DNA from: Primulina eburnea
Lineage: Eukaryota > Streptophyta > Magnoliopsida > Lamiales > Gesneriaceae
Length of the DNA: 64,000 nt
Direction of reading: 5' to 3'
Assembly: GCF_022965805.1 (NCBI RefSeq)
Contig: NC_133106.1
Span: 32,663,913 to 32,727,912, forward strand
The first letter of the stretch is position 1. Each line of letters begins with the position of its first letter. The translations under genes were made by a program, and so were the position numbers. Below the pieces are notes generated by a model. The model ran no database searches. It was given only the letters and a program-made list of their open reading frames with translations, and had not been told where the DNA came from. This document shows, one piece after another, positions 45,578 through 59,036 of this stretch.

Positions 45578-48500
45578 ATGCCGGGAATGATGTCGGATTC
45601 AGATAATTCCGACGCTCTCGCCATTGTTCCACGCTCCCCCGATGCATCAGCCCCCCGAGTGTACACTATTCGGAACCATGGCCTTAGTGCCCCGGTTGCG
45701 CGAGTCTCCATCTCCTGGGCTCGTGGTAACACGCTCCGTGTTTCCCTGTTACAGTCCGACGCAGTTAATGACCAGAGACCCGGTGGACAAGTGGTGGAGG
45801 TGAAACTAACGAGCTTGGAGGGAGGAGAAATCTCCGGTGCGCAATGGAGGAAAATTGCTTATGGCTCGGTCGCACCATTCTCGCTTCTTCAGAGCAGGAA
45901 AAATTCTGTTGACGCATCCCGTTACAAGAAAGATTGGTAATTTATTCGAACTTATCTTTTGTTTACTTAACTGAAACTATGTTGGATGGGCATTTGAAAA
46001 TTGTCGGAAGTTGGAGCAAAAATCCTCGCAAATGAGATGATAGAGCGATTAAAGCTAACAATTTTCAGGAGGCTCGCGGGTTACATTTGTTTGTTTCCTT
46101 GTTTTTTTAGTTCTTGTCTTTATTCAACAGGTGGGAACATGTAATGGAGTACAGCAAGGAAATAAGTTCTCTTCTTGGTAATTCCAATTCATCTCCTACT
46201 CCGAAAATTGAAGACCCAAAAGTAATTTTGAAGGTAAATCTTGGTTTCTGGATGGATTTTTTTGTTTCTTTGCTGGCTTAATACTGTAATATTAATATTG
46301 CTTAATCTACTTGTGATCACACAAAAAAAATCAGAAAGTTGAGGAACCAATCTCTTTGAGAGCAGCGTGGGAGCTGATGGAGATATTTTACGTAGACAAA
46401 CAAGCTCAGACTTGGCTCCCTGAACGGCTTCTTGATTGGTTGGCTGTATGAAATTTTCAATTATCTACCTGTGTCCCCAGTGTCTCTGCTTTCTTGTACT
46501 CAGTACATAATGATTGGTTTTCTTTGGCAGGACTATGATTGTCTGTTATCTGGAATACAAGCAACAGTTCATTCGAAACTTGTAGCTTTCCAAAAAGAGC
46601 TTGTAGCTATACAGGTCTTTATATGGCACTTTCATCTTTTATTTGTAGTTAGAGTCCATAGTTTGTGGCTACAGTTCATATTTGACCTATCTGTGGGATT
46701 GCTTCATTGTCTCTCATAGTTTGATTCAGGATATATATAATCATAATCCAATGCTGGAAATGTATATTTTGGCACAAAATTTCCGAGTGACTGTTATTTC
46801 CCATGAAGCAGTTTATTAACATTAATTTACATAAAATTGCACATCGACTTTAATTTATTTGGCGATGCTTGATATCATCTTTTAAGTTTGTAAAATTTAT
46901 GTTTAACACCAGAACACATTTTCTTTTTATTGTATTTTGGATGTGAACATTGTTGTCTTATTTTCTAATGATGTGTCAACTCCTGATAATTTATTTGGCG
47001 ATGCTTGATATCATCTTTCAAGTTAGTAAAATTTATGTTTAACACCAGATATACATTTTCTTTTAATTGTATTTTGGATGTGAACATTGGTGTTTTATTT
47101 TCTAATGATGTGCCAACTCCTGTTTTTTTTTTTTTTTTTCTGTTTATTAGTCAATAATTTTTAATAAATTATATAACAGGTTCTTTTATACATGTATTTT
47201 CTCCTATTTTCTCCCCAGGCAGTTGAGAATGATCCTGAGTATTGGGAAGCTATATCCTCAGCCTTAGCAGTCGGCTGGCTTGATGTTGTTGTATGCTCTT
47301 TTCTATGATTTTATCTGTTTGTATTTTTATGTGTGTTGCATTCTATATTGAATTCACTGATTGCAGGTTAAATTATTGCGCATGCATGGATCTTATCTGT
47401 TCGATCAGCTAGGTGGCCGTGAGGTCAGTCTAGACGTTAATGAGTAAAATGGATTACCTTATTACTGTTTCTTCTTTGTTGGTCTGATGTCATAGCGACA
47501 CTTTGAATGCTTTAAGAAGCATAATTTACCATTTTCATATCGAAATGAAATAATGACTCCTATAATGATTAAGGAAAATCTATTTAATTTTTCTCTTGTT
47601 GTCTGTTTGTTAATTATTGGCCTTTAACCATTGATGAAAATATGTATGCGAATCTCTTACATCTATCTTGAACAGATAGAAAATGGACTTGTAGAAGCTG
47701 TTGCTGTTCTTATATCTCAGATGCCACGCTTGCGGCCTGATGTATCAGCCAAAAAATTGGGCGAGTGCTACAATACCAAATCAGAGTTCATGAAGGTAAT
47801 ATGGAGTCCTAGTGACATTTTGATCGAGGACCATAAACTATGCTGTTCTTGATAAATTTAATCTGTCAGGCATGGGAAAAATGGCGAGCTCAAATTACGA
47901 AATTGGATTGTAGTGCATTCTGGCTTCAATGTGATCACGAGCAGACTAGAGATGGGCTTAAAAATATGCTTCAAATCATGTTGGGAAATGCTAGCATTCT
48001 CTCCAATGTGACATACCACTGGATAGAACTTTACATATCTCACTTTCTCTACATCAGACCATTTACAGTGGTATGACGATTATGATCCTTCCTTAGAAAG
48101 TTTATCTTTCTTGATAAGTATAACAGCACAGATTTTCATTGCTGGAGAGTGGAAATTGGAGGGTAAGAGGAAGTAGAGAATTCGAGATAAACTTTCATTT
48201 TGTCTGGGTGTTCAGAACATTTGCCCTGTTTGCAGGGTTTAGAAAACATGTCTAGCCTTGCTCAGAAATGCATGCAATTGAAACCAGTTTCCAATCGTCA
48301 TAAGTTGATGGGACTCATAATTGGAATTCTAGAAGAAAATACAGAAGTAAGAAATATGAGTTATTGACTGCAGCATCTTTTTATTGCTGGCTTCTCGCCT
48401 AGCTGGGAATGACTAGTTTAATGATTCAGGTTATTCTTGCTGAATGCTCAAGATCATTTGGTCCCTGGTAAGAGATGTACCTTTTCTAGGTTCTAATTGT

Positions 48501-51074
48501 GGTTCAATTGTTTTTTGCTGTGAGAATTTTTAGGATAACACGTCTTTCTGTATTTGTGACTTGATGGTTGTTGTGATTGTTTTCTTGATGTGTGGATGGA
48601 TTTTATTTGTATTATGCTATTTGGTGAGTAATTAATAAGATCATGGTTCTGGTATTGGCATCCAGCATTTGAGAATTTGTTACATATGTAATACAATCTT
48701 GTGTTTTTTACCCATAGGATGATAACCCATGCTATAGAGCTGCTGACAGCTGGAAGTACACAAGCAGAAATACTAATGCGCGAACAACAGCCTAAACTTG
48801 GAGGAATTTGTATGGAAGAGCTACATCGACTCACTTATTCCCAAATTCTATCTTCTCATGCCTTGACATGGAACGTAAGTAGCCACTGCCCGATTTTACT
48901 TTTGAATTAACATTTGTGTCTTCTCATCTTATATATTTCATTTAAATGTGAAATTCTGTCCTTGTTGGTCAAGCTCACATTTAGTTAATTTATCATTTTT
49001 TGCAAACATTAAACTAAATTTTTTAATTGAATATTGATGGAAGAAATCTTCTTTGAATATGTTTTCATTTTTTTCCGTTCCGCCTTGGTCTGTTTTCACA
49101 GGTGAATTTTTTTTATTCTGGTCAGTTACAATTTAACCGTATGTTTTCCTGCAATATCGAATCGTTATCTTGATCCTGCAGATCGCTCCTATATATTTGA
49201 CATCATGCATGAAGCAAGGACAGGGTTTGTTGGAGAATTTATTATACAAACAGCCTGTGCAACACCATCAAGTGTTGCTAAAGGTGATCGAACTACCTTT
49301 CATTTGATTCACGATTGTCTATGTTTCCTGTCAGCATTCATCAGTTCACATTGATTGTTTTGAGTTGACAAACTCTAGGCGTACTTTTGTGATTCCTAGC
49401 AAACCTATTTTTTTCTGTTTCATACAGAGTTTAGAAATCTGCCGTCTCAACGGAGTTGATCTTGTTGGTAACAATTTGATGAAGGTATGTCTTGGAGCCA
49501 ATCTCTTGTAAAATATTGCTGCAAATTTCCAGTGTTTTCATGAATCTTGTATAGGTAATGAATGCATGAATAGTTACTAGTTTCAATCCACATCTGATTA
49601 TGCAGATTGCCGGAGTTCATTACTGGAATCATGGCAAGAAAGGTTCTGCCGTGTTCTGGCTTCAGCAAGCTCGAGACGAACTTCGCTTAAACAGAATAGC
49701 CAAGCACTTGTTTGATTTTGTTGGAAAATCTGTCTCTGATGAAAGTTTCAAGGTAGTTGTCACTTGAAAATGATGCTATATTTTAATAATTGATATGGGT
49801 TCACCAGCTCTTCGGTATGTTGAAAACTGAAAATAATTCATAAACGAAGTGCATAATGTTTGATACTGTGATAGAATTTGCCAAGATGAAGGTAAGCTTT
49901 CACAGAAACACCGTGTTTGTGTGCTGTATCTGGTTTTCAGTTCCTTGGTACTTTTTAGTAGACTGAGTGTTCGGCGGTGCATTCTTGTTGGAGCCAAGCT
50001 AGTTTAGTTACTGCTAGGATGGTAGCATGTTTACCTGAGTATTATCCATAGTAATTACTGCTGTACAGCTGTCTTAATTTATGAATTATGAGTTCTATTG
50101 AGTATTAAAATTTGAAAAGTTCCTGTTAAATTAGCAACTCAAGTAATATTAGGCGATTCAGCATGTAAATACTTATGTGAAGTTATTTGAACATTGTCCC
50201 CGTCTTGTTGCAGCAATGGGAAGGAATGCTTGAGCTGCTGGACTCTGAATCAAGAACCACCGGAGGTCTCGAGTTTCTGAAAAAGTATGTTCTCATTGTA
50301 TATTCTATCGTTCTAATAGCAGAAATAAATTTTGTACCATGTCATTATGCTATTCCTCTATTTTCGGCGTGTTTTAAAATTCTGCAGGTATAGAGACTTC
50401 AGAAAATCTCTTCAACAAGTTTCGGAGGGAATCACAACTGATGCTGCTTGGAAATCTGCTGAAACGCTTATATCAGTATGTCTCATGCATTTCTATTGTG
50501 GCATTTATTGCAGGGCTTATCTTACCTCATTCTTGGGACGTTTACTTTCTTTCATTTCTATTCTTTGTGGTGCGTTCCTCTACTAAATGAAGAGTTTGTT
50601 GCTTCTAAGATATATTTGATGATTCCCATCTTACAACTTTTCCAGCTCATGAAGAACCCTTCTACACCTCAGCAATTTTGGCTCTCTCTCTTGTTTGACT
50701 CTGTAAGCCAGTAGTTTGTTGAAATCTAGTAGTTCTTTCTTTTCCCTTTTTTTGTTACATAGTAGTTCTGATCGTCTATACCAGGTAGAATATAGTGTGT
50801 TAATCGACTAGGATTTCCTTCTCGTCTAGGAGTTTCTGACATGTTTATACAATACTCACTTTCGTGGCATCATGCGCAGTTGAAATTATTGAACTGGAAG
50901 GATCGACCCTTGCTCAATGTATCGCAGACCAATCTTTTATTGAATAAACTTCAAGAGCTGTCATTGGCAAGATTAAGACCAGATTTCATCGATTCTGGCT
51001 TGCCGCCAGAGGCCTTGAAATCTGTCAGACTCGCTCTAGCCTCTAATTTAGGGCGTGCCATCCTCCATGAGTAA
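45578..51074 (+). CDS. NUP85: Nucleoporin NUP85 of the Nup107-160 (Y) complex
   Basis: Eighteen exons, all GT-AG, reading 709 residues: 45578-45936, 46131-46233, 46335-46445, 46531-46614, 47219-47290, 47367-47423, 47676-47795, 47870-48070, 48236-48346, 48430-48467, 48718-48874, 49182-49283, 49428-49484, 49606-49752, 50214-50284, 50388-50475, 50646-50702, 50880-51074. The length is close to Arabidopsis NUP85. Diagnostic stretches include AAWELMEIFYVDKQAQTWLP, EYWEAISSALAVGWLDVVVK, QLGGREIENGLVEAVAVLIS, HWIELYISHFLYIRPFTV, GVHYWNHGKKGSAVFWLQQA and PPEALKSVRLALASNLGRA. It is an alpha-solenoid scaffold component of the nuclear pore, needed for pore assembly and mRNA export. It lies about 700 bp downstream of the RCC1 gene on the same strand. 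Intron 4 carries a tandem duplication. Confidence 0.95.
46853..47121 (+). repeat. Tandem duplication of about 136 bp in NUP85 intron 4
   Basis: The block starting TTTATTTGGCGATGCTTGAT at about 46853-46988 recurs at about 46989-47121 with a period of 136 and around ten differences or small indels. A poly-T tract follows (about 47123-47140). Confidence 0.9.
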
Positions 51075-52082
51075 TTTGCCGAGGTTATATTATTTTGTTC
51101 GCCTTTATAAATGTAAGTCATATTATCTTTAGATGGATGAATCCTTTTAAGAAAATTTTTATTTTTTAATTTTGAAATCTGACTATGTTTCTATATGTTG
51201 AAAAAGGAATTGATAAAGAACAATATTTGTGTTGGGAAATTTGCTTAGTTTCTCAAGTGGAGCGTCTAAATCGTGTAATGTGCTAAGGTTCGTTTGGAGA
51301 GATTTATGTTATTTCACAACATAAATAAACTTATTTAATTCTGCTTGAATAATTTGGTGTATTAGGGATTATTCCTTCCTACCCCTGCAGGCTTCTTGCA
51401 CCACGCTTCATGTTCTTGATCAGCAAAATTTGACAGTGCTTTGAATGGTTGTAAAAACTTTAGGGGGAAAGTAGAGAGAGTGTTCGATTCTTTTACAATC
51501 AACAACCCGACAAACTAATTTATTTCTCTAACATAAATCAGTATTTGGAATTGCTGAGGCAATAAATCGAGTATTTAATTTTTCTAAATATTTCATGTAT
51601 TATTTGTTATATAGAAATTAAAATAAGAAGATAAGAGATACATGAAAAAATAGTAGATTTCTGGTAAGAGTACAAGTGAGATCGGTGACTCGGTTAATAT
51701 TTATAATTTTTTGGTAAAAACTTGTGTGAGACGGTCTCACGGATCTTATTTGTGAGACGGATCTCTTATTTGGGTCACTCATGAAAAAGTATCATTTTTT
51801 ATGCTAAGAGTATTACTTTTTATTGTGAATATGGGTAGGGTTGATCCGTCTCACAGATTATGATCCGTGAGACGGTCTCACATGAGACTCACTCTAATTT
51901 TTTTATATAAACAAAATATTTTATATGATTCGAATCGGATAAAAGATTTTAAAAAATAAATTAAAAAATAAAGTAAAATGAAAATAATTTATATATAAGT
52001 AAAAAAAAAAACAGAAAAAATAAATAAATACGATTCAATTAAACTGATCTTATAGCTCAATCCCATTTCCAATGTCAAGAAA
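51075..52082. other. Intergenic between NUP85 and the F-box gene
   Basis: Contains a well preserved MULE-type MITE (51713-51894) about 190 bp upstream of the F-box start. Otherwise no feature seen. Confidence 0.6.
51713..51894 (+). mobile_element. MULE-type MITE, best preserved copy, perfect 9-bp TSD
   Basis: 182 bp, GGTAAAAACTTGTGTGAGAC to GAGACTCACTC. The terminal palindromes GTGAGACGGTCTCAC are intact at both ends. Perfect target duplication TAATTTTTT at 51704-51712 and 51895-51903. It lies 188 bp upstream of the F-box/LRR start codon, so it may sit in that promoter. Confidence 0.95.
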
Positions 52083-53222
52083 ATGACGGAAGAAACCGAT
52101 AGAACAGAGAAGCTTGGCGATGATGTCCTAGCTTTGATTCTCGGTAAGATTAATGACCCAAGTCATAGAAAATCATTCTCTCTAGTTTGCAAACAATGGT
52201 TGAGGGTTGAGGGAGTCCAAAGATCAACCATACTAGTTTTTGAGCCCGAACTTCTCCCCAATTTCTTGCCCAGATTTCCAAATTTACTCCAACTCCAAGC
52301 ATCATCCATAATCAGTAATTCCTCGATCCAATTTCTGGGCGCTACATGTCCAAGAATTCGAGTACTGAACCTTAATTTTAAGGAAAAGAAGGATTCGAGC
52401 TACCAAAGTGTCTATTTTCAAGATTTCGGCGACGAGGTCTATTTTCAAGATTTCGGCGATGAGGGCCTTTGTGATTTAGCTAAAGGGTGTTCCGATTTGA
52501 GAACTGTTTTATTGAGGAAGAGAAAAGGAGTTGGGGATCTCGGGGTTGCTTCTTTAGTCGAGTCTTCTAAAAGCTTGAGGAATCTTGATTTGGGGTGGTG
52601 TAGGGAGGTTTCTGACAAGGCACTCGAATCATTTAGGGGTTTGAATTCATTGGAAAGTCTAAATTTACAGGGCTGTTGGCTTATAACAGATGAAGGTCTG
52701 GCTTTCTTGGCAGAAGGGTCTTTGTGTAGGACTTTAAAAATATTGAATCTTGCTGAATGCGATCGAATAACTGATTTCGGCTTGATTCATTTGAAGAAGA
52801 TGTGTTGTTTGGAGGAGCTGAATTTGGCGGAGTGTGGACCTAAGGTGACAGATAATGGCGGCAAATTCACCGTGGCCGCCATTTTTTCTTTGAGGATATT
52901 GAATTTGTCTTGGTTGGTGAATGTATCTGATGCAACCTTATTCGCATTGTCCGAAAAATGCAAGAACTTGGAAGTGTTAAATTTGACAGGGTGTGAATTG
53001 GTATCCGGGGCTGGAATTCGTGCTTTATCAGGCCATGGTTCTCTGAACCAGCTTGTTTTGGCTTACTGTGAATATGGCATGAACGGCAGTGATCTTGAAC
53101 AGTTGGTGCTACGGTGTCCAAACTTAGAACACATAATTCTTGATAAAAGACTCAGAATGTGGATTCCAATGTCTGTGCAAGAAAACATATTGAGAAAGCA
53201 ATGTGTGCTAGAGTGGAAGTGA
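52083..53222 (+). CDS. F-box/LRR-repeat protein
   Basis: Single exon, 379 residues, ATG at 52083 and TGA at 53220-53222. An N-terminal F-box (about residues 10-50, LGDDVLALILGKINDPSHRKSFSLVCKQW) is followed by AMN1-type cysteine-containing LRRs: LRNLDLGWCREVSD, LESLNLQGCWLITDEG, LKILNLAECDRITD, LRILNLSWLVNVSD, LEVLNLTGCELVSG. This is the layout of plant F-box/LRR proteins that act as substrate receptors in SCF ubiquitin ligases (family knowledge); the substrate is unknown. An exact nine-residue repeat, VYFQDFGDE twice, comes from a 27-bp tandem duplication (52410-52436 and 52437-52463, one base different). It lies just before the first canonical LRR and keeps the frame. Confidence 0.92.
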   Translation: MTEETDRTEKLGDDVLALILGKINDPSHRKSFSLVCKQWLRVEGVQRSTILVFEPELLPNFLPRFPNLLQLQASSIISNSSIQFLGATCPRIRVLNLNFKEKKDSSYQSVYFQDFGDEVYFQDFGDEGLCDLAKGCSDLRTVLLRKRKGVGDLGVASLVESSKSLRNLDLGWCREVSDKALESFRGLNSLESLNLQGCWLITDEGLAFLAEGSLCRTLKILNLAECDRITDFGLIHLKKMCCLEELNLAECGPKVTDNGGKFTVAAIFSLRILNLSWLVNVSDATLFALSEKCKNLEVLNLTGCELVSGAGIRALSGHGSLNQLVLAYCEYGMNGSDLEQLVLRCPNLEHIILDKRLRMWIPMSVQENILRKQCVLEWK

Positions 53223-56200
53223 TGAATGATCAGTCACCAGAGTCATTTTCAAATTCTTGGTAACATTTAGTTACAACGATACATTTTTATACTATTATCA
53301 GCGGACAAGCAGCAAAAATTTAGTTCTCGATACAAATCACAGAATTTAGCATCAAAGGTAGGTGACAGATTTGGACAAGACTCAGCAAGGTACTTCCGTA
53401 CTTGGATTATTGTGCTGATTGTCGACCATTCGATCATATGAATGGTTGAATTCTTGTGACCCATTCAACTTTATGATACGTTACTTTGCAGCCCATGGAA
53501 ATGAAATTACCCATGATCTTTTTTATTGCATGATCATTAGCAACTAGAGCACATGAATATATTAGAGCGAATTTAAAAACCATAACGGTTTCTTGTAAAT
53601 TACTACAACGTTATTGTGAATGGATCTTTCCAAAAATTTAACTCTCGATCATAGGGCCTCCGAATCTACTGTAACGCAGGTTCTTATATTTCGTCTACGT
53701 CTAGCGGTATCTAATAATAAGAAATGTGACAGACATTTAGTTGCATGTAGCACCAAGAGTTGCACAAGCTTGTGCTGGATCATTGAAGGGCTCTTTCCTC
53801 GGTTTGAGATACTTGAATATCAAGAACGCGAAAAAATACTCGTGGATTGAACTGTATTCGATGGTGGAATAGTTGGTATCCAGAAAAATGCATTCTTATG
53901 TTTGAATTATATCCAGCGTCCGCATATAATTTCTTGATAATTAGACTTCGACTCGATCACATAAAATGTTACAAGAAAATCAATTCTTGTAGAAATGTGA
54001 GTGAATTTTATGTTTTAGAAAAATTCGAGTGAAATCTTCGAACGTGCAGATGAGACTATAAAATTTTAAACTGGCCTTTCTATGAAAATTGATTGATTCC
54101 CCAGACACTAAGTCATGGGCTCTATTTGACAGTAAGATAACCGATTTGTTTGACGATAAGATAACCCGAGCCCAATAAAATCCGAGTCGGTTCGTTTTTC
54201 TTATACTTTATGTATAAGAAAACAGAAAAGTGTTAAATACCTGAATGCAAATTGCTCACCATACCACTCTAAGCAACGATCCTAAACAGATACTTGATTG
54301 GTACATGACCAGAGTCCAAATTGAGGATATATGCATAATACACCGATACATATTCATCCATAGGTAAGCGTACGAGAGCTAGATCAATTCCTTCCTGCAC
54401 GCACCTAGCACATACCTAGCATGCAGGTCATGCTTTTCTTCCAAAAATCTCGATCTTTGCTCGTTTTCTTCTTTCGGTCCATTCTTCCTAAATTCTGGGG
54501 GTAATTCCAACGTGGAATTGCAATGTTTTGTCTATCTTTTCTTCCAAGATATCTTTTCTATGTATATATATATATATATGTATGTAAATGTATGTATGTA
54601 TGTCTATCTCGTGTGCCGACAGCCGCCAGCTGTTAGAGTCCAATTGAGATGCGATAATCTTCCCACTTACCTACACATACTGTTTTACTTTTGTAAGAAT
54701 AGGACTCCGGGACCAGCAAGCGACGTCCCAACTTATAGGTCCCTTGTTATTATGCATCAATGACTTACTTTTATTGCATTTTTGGACTTATATTGTCCTC
54801 TATTTAAACTTATTATTATCATTATTTTCCAGAGGTTGAGCGTATTATTAATTTATAGTACAATAATTTAATTTAATTATTTCGTATGGGGTCCTCCTTT
54901 GTTGAAAAAGCAGCACATTTCAAATATGTCAAATTATTATTTCCTCTACCTTCTATGATCATTTCCTTTTTTCCCTAGCATAGCCGTGAGGCACCACTGG
55001 ATCTGCTCGACATCTTATTCAAAAGGCAAAATTGAACCAAAAAAGGAGAACTTTGGGGAAAAATAGAAACCCAAGAAGAAAAATTTAGAGGTGGCATGAT
55101 CGAATTATGTTTAGAGCTTTTAGAGCTTCCATATTTTCTTTTCAAAATGAAAATGCAAGACGTATTGATCAAGACTTGCTCTTAATTTGGTCGATAAATT
55201 ATTAATTTAATTAGCACGGATAATCTTGAAAGAAAAAAAAAACCCCTTTCAGCACAATTTTTTCCAACAAAAAATAAAATTTTATTCTATGAATAAACCA
55301 ATTTGATTTACCATTATTTGGATTACTATCACTGGCGAAGCCCACACAACGGACCCATAGTTTCGTCTTATTGTTTGTTCATCTTTACATATATAATCAA
55401 GAATCTGCATTTAAGGATGCTACCCTCCAATTATTGTACTTCACGCACACATACATATATTTCTGTATATTTTATTCATAATATATATATATATAATATT
55501 TAGAATAGTAAAATTTATTATTTGTATTTTATATGATATATCTGCCGTAGAGCTTATAATGAGCCATCATATCAAGTAATCGGCCAACCACCCTATAAAA
55601 GCATGTCTTTAAGTTGTCCCACTTCCAATTTCATTAAATGTATCACTTAACAATAAGGAATTACATTTTAAAATTTTAAAAAAAACCCAAATATGTGTTG
55701 GGAAATTCTCCTCTACCCGTTCTTATAATTCACTTTGTGAGATGAAATCATTTTTTTTAAAAAAAAATTAATGAAAGAAATGAGAAAGTATTGGATACTT
55801 ATTATACTAGATTTGGCAAATTCATATTTATTTATAGAATTATGTAATTTATTTCAAAATATAATAAGTTAAGTCATCATGAATCCGAATACTTCTAAAT
55901 TTTTTTTTTATAAGTTGTAAGAATGAAATTTTGTCGTTTTACTAAAAATTATAGTTGATAATAATGATATAACTCTGATATTTAAAACTGTAGATGAGAT
56001 CAAACTTCATATTTCGATTACTCTATTAGTAAAGTCAATTATAGCACGCAATTCACATAGTGACTAATATGGCCATCGTACTTTAGTTGAGGTCGATATG
56101 ACAAGAGGCTGATCTTAATCCAATGATGTAATTACTTTCGGGGAGCAATTAGTCGCTTCATTTGACTGAATTAATGTTCATGTTTGGGATAATATAAAGG

Positions 56201-56398
56201 TAAACCATTCACTCATGAGAGTTTAGTGATAAATAACACGTGATTTAAAATCAAAAAGTGATTAAGTACAGCCGTAATCATATTTAACTTCTTTTAATTG
56301 ACTCCCCTTGTCTTAACTGTGATTCATGATTTGGCAACAGTCGCCATGTCCGCATCTAGGATTTATTCCACAAAACATACAATTAAAGGTCACTTGTT

Positions 56399-56407
<9 letters not shown>

Positions 56408-56480
<73 letters not shown>
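56408..56480. repeat. (AC)n(AT)n compound microsatellite
   Basis: About 13 AC units then about 23 AT units. Confidence 0.95.
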
Positions 56481-56485
<5 letters not shown>

Positions 56486-56584
56486 CTATTTTATTAAGTT
56501 TGAAGCACTTAAAGTAATTAACTTTTGTGTCATGGTCTGTTTTAATAATTATATATATTAATAAAATGTTAAAATTTTAATGTA

Positions 56585-56760
56585 AGTTATTTGTAGTTCA
56601 GTGGATAAAGTTGTTCTTTCTTAGAATTTAGATTATAAGTTCAATTCTCAGTATGTCATTTTTTTATTCTCTTATTTTTCAATTTATTTTTTAATTTATA
56701 TATCAAAATTACATTATAGTCCCTCACTACGCGTGTATCGGTGCGCTAGTATATATAAAA
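56585..56760 (+). mobile_element. Possible tRNA-derived SINE
   Basis: TAGTTCAGTGG (56594-56604) resembles a polymerase III A box, and GTTCAATTCTC (56639-56649) resembles a B box, 34 bases apart, the usual SINE/tRNA spacing. The intervening sequence does not fold into a tRNA cloverleaf. A non-tRNA AT-rich body and CTACGCGTGTATCGGTGCGC text follow. Ends and target duplication are not defined. Confidence 0.4.
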
Positions 56761-58592
56761 GTTCCTGAAGGCTAAAACTGTTAAATTTCAGCCAATTCGT
56801 CCAAAATTTTTATTATTGTATTAGGATTAAATTACAAAATACAAATAAAAACAATTATTTTCACAATTTTTGGATTCACTGACAATATTTGATTGTAGAA
56901 GTTAATACATATTAAAAAATCAATCGCAGGTATCCTCGATTACAAAATTTTATTATTTTCTCTCTCAAAATTGATTGATCATGGCTCGACTCTCCAGTAC
57001 ACGAGACTCTCGACATTTTTTATTGGGAATTTAAATTCGTTGAATAAAAAATTATACAAATATATTGGACAAGTCTACAAGCTCAATAAAATATAGCACA
57101 TAAATTCACTAGATAGGAAACAATACAATTTATACAAAATTTTACTTTGGGTGATGTGATAAATATTATTGTAACTAGCGGATTACCCCGTAAAAAATTA
57201 GTGAATAAAGTGTTTTTTCTATTAAAACATTAAATGAAAATTTTTAATTTTTTTTAATTGAAATAGTAGGAGAAAATATAAAATATAAAGAAAAATGTGG
57301 TATATATAATTGGATGCTTAGAGTATATATCGAGAATTATAAAAAAGTTTCATTACAGTACTAAATTTTGTTAGTAAAAGAGATTTAATTGATTTATAAA
57401 TAGTATAGTATAGATCATTAAAGTCTATGAATATGATGTAGAATAATAATTTGGTTTTTTTTAATATTAAAGTCATTTGATATTTTTTTAATGAATACTT
57501 TTTTTAAAAAAATTATTCAATTATTTAGTTTAAAATTCTTATTCATAAAAGATGAGAAAAACAATAAAGCCGATTTGGAAAATGAGCAAAAAGGGGGATA
57601 AAACCAAAAAAGGAGGAAAAAATACTCACCAAGGGTAAATATGAAAGAGACCCCTCTTTTCTTGTCTTAGATGATTACAAATGACTTGCAGTCCTCGACT
57701 GACCAAGTGTACAAATCTTAAGTAGGATACATCATGTTTTAGAAAATGAAGTAATTTTTTGTTTTTTTTAAATGTTTTATGTATATGAATATAATTTACG
57801 TTATCAAATTTTAGTATTAATTTTTTTTTATAGTTTTAGAGTCAGTAATTAAGGTTAATGTGTCGTTTATATGTCGTTAACTTGTAAAAATAATAAAATA
57901 ACAAAAATAATGATCGAAATTGAAAAAAAAATTAAAAGGGTCGATTTTGACAATATACAACACAAAACATAATTTTCCCGACGATTTTATGCTTTATGCG
58001 TCCATACTAAGAAATTTGATCAAAGGGGCAGAGACATGCTATATATTTTAAATAAATCAGTGTATATATGTTTTTTTTAAAAAAAACAGAATCATATAAA
58101 TTTCGAACAATTTTCATTTAAATAAATAGATTAATTATCGAAAATTGATATATCTAACGTTAATAGAGGTTAATTTAACTAGGCAGACACATTCCTTAAA
58201 TTAGTATGCTGGACCAGGTGTTACCTTCACTTAGAGTATATATATTTTCTATATAATGACTATTTATGTGAAATAAACATAATTTTAAATAATTTTTTTG
58301 TTTTTATTTAATTTGATTGAATATTGTTATGCATTTTTTTTTTTGTAATGGTTTCGCGCTTAATAAATTCTACACACACGTGATAAAAAAAATCTGTTGC
58401 TTAGTCAAACAGTGAAATTGAAACATCAGAAAAAATATTTATTAAATTTTTCTCAATTAGAAAGAGGAACAATCAAAATCTTCGAGGAAAGCTTGACAAA
58501 TTAACGATGAATTAAGACTTTTGAAATGTTGTTAAAATTCATTAAGAAATTGTATTTTAAAAAAAGGTAGTGTGTGTGCGCTTTTAAATATA

Positions 58593-58640
58593 GGCAAAAT
58601 CTTGTATAAGACAGTCTCACAGGTCGTATTTTGTGAGACA
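58593..58640 (+). mobile_element. MULE-type MITE, 5' fragment only
   Basis: GGCAAAATCTTGTATAAGACAG through GGTCGTATTTTGTGAGACAT, then the family similarity stops abruptly at unrelated, more GC-rich sequence (58645-58790). Confidence 0.6.
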
Positions 58641-59036
58641 TGTGTGCAGGGTAACATGAGCACGGCCTACGTGGCGGTGCATTGATTGGTCAGTTTTTTT
58701 TTAAAAAAAAACAAAACAAAAAATTTTGTATGGTTGTGGGCGTGTCACGTAGACAGACGTCCATAAGTGTGCAAGGAAAAAAGTGTGCAGGATATCATTG
58801 CTCTATATATATATAGAACATAAATATTATCCGACCGACTTTGAAATTTGACAAAAAAGTATTTATAACAAAATTAACATTGCTCAGTGAATTCGTTATT
58901 TTATCCGTTGAAATTTAAGCAGCTGCCTACCTAGTTCTACACAAATTAATGGTCGTACGTTTAATTCCTCATTCATTAATTGTCATGCAATTTATTTATT
59001 GGATTTGATTCACTTTGGACTTTGAATTTTTCAAGA

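Noticed and set aside
46432..46719. 95-residue open frame in NUP85
   Set aside because: Reads through introns 3 and 4; only the exon 4 part is conserved.
53620..54032. Two short plus-strand frames downstream of the F-box gene
   Set aside because: No motifs, no promoter and ordinary codon composition for random sequence.
56594..56649. Functional tRNA gene
   Set aside because: A and B boxes are present but acceptor, anticodon and T arms do not pair.
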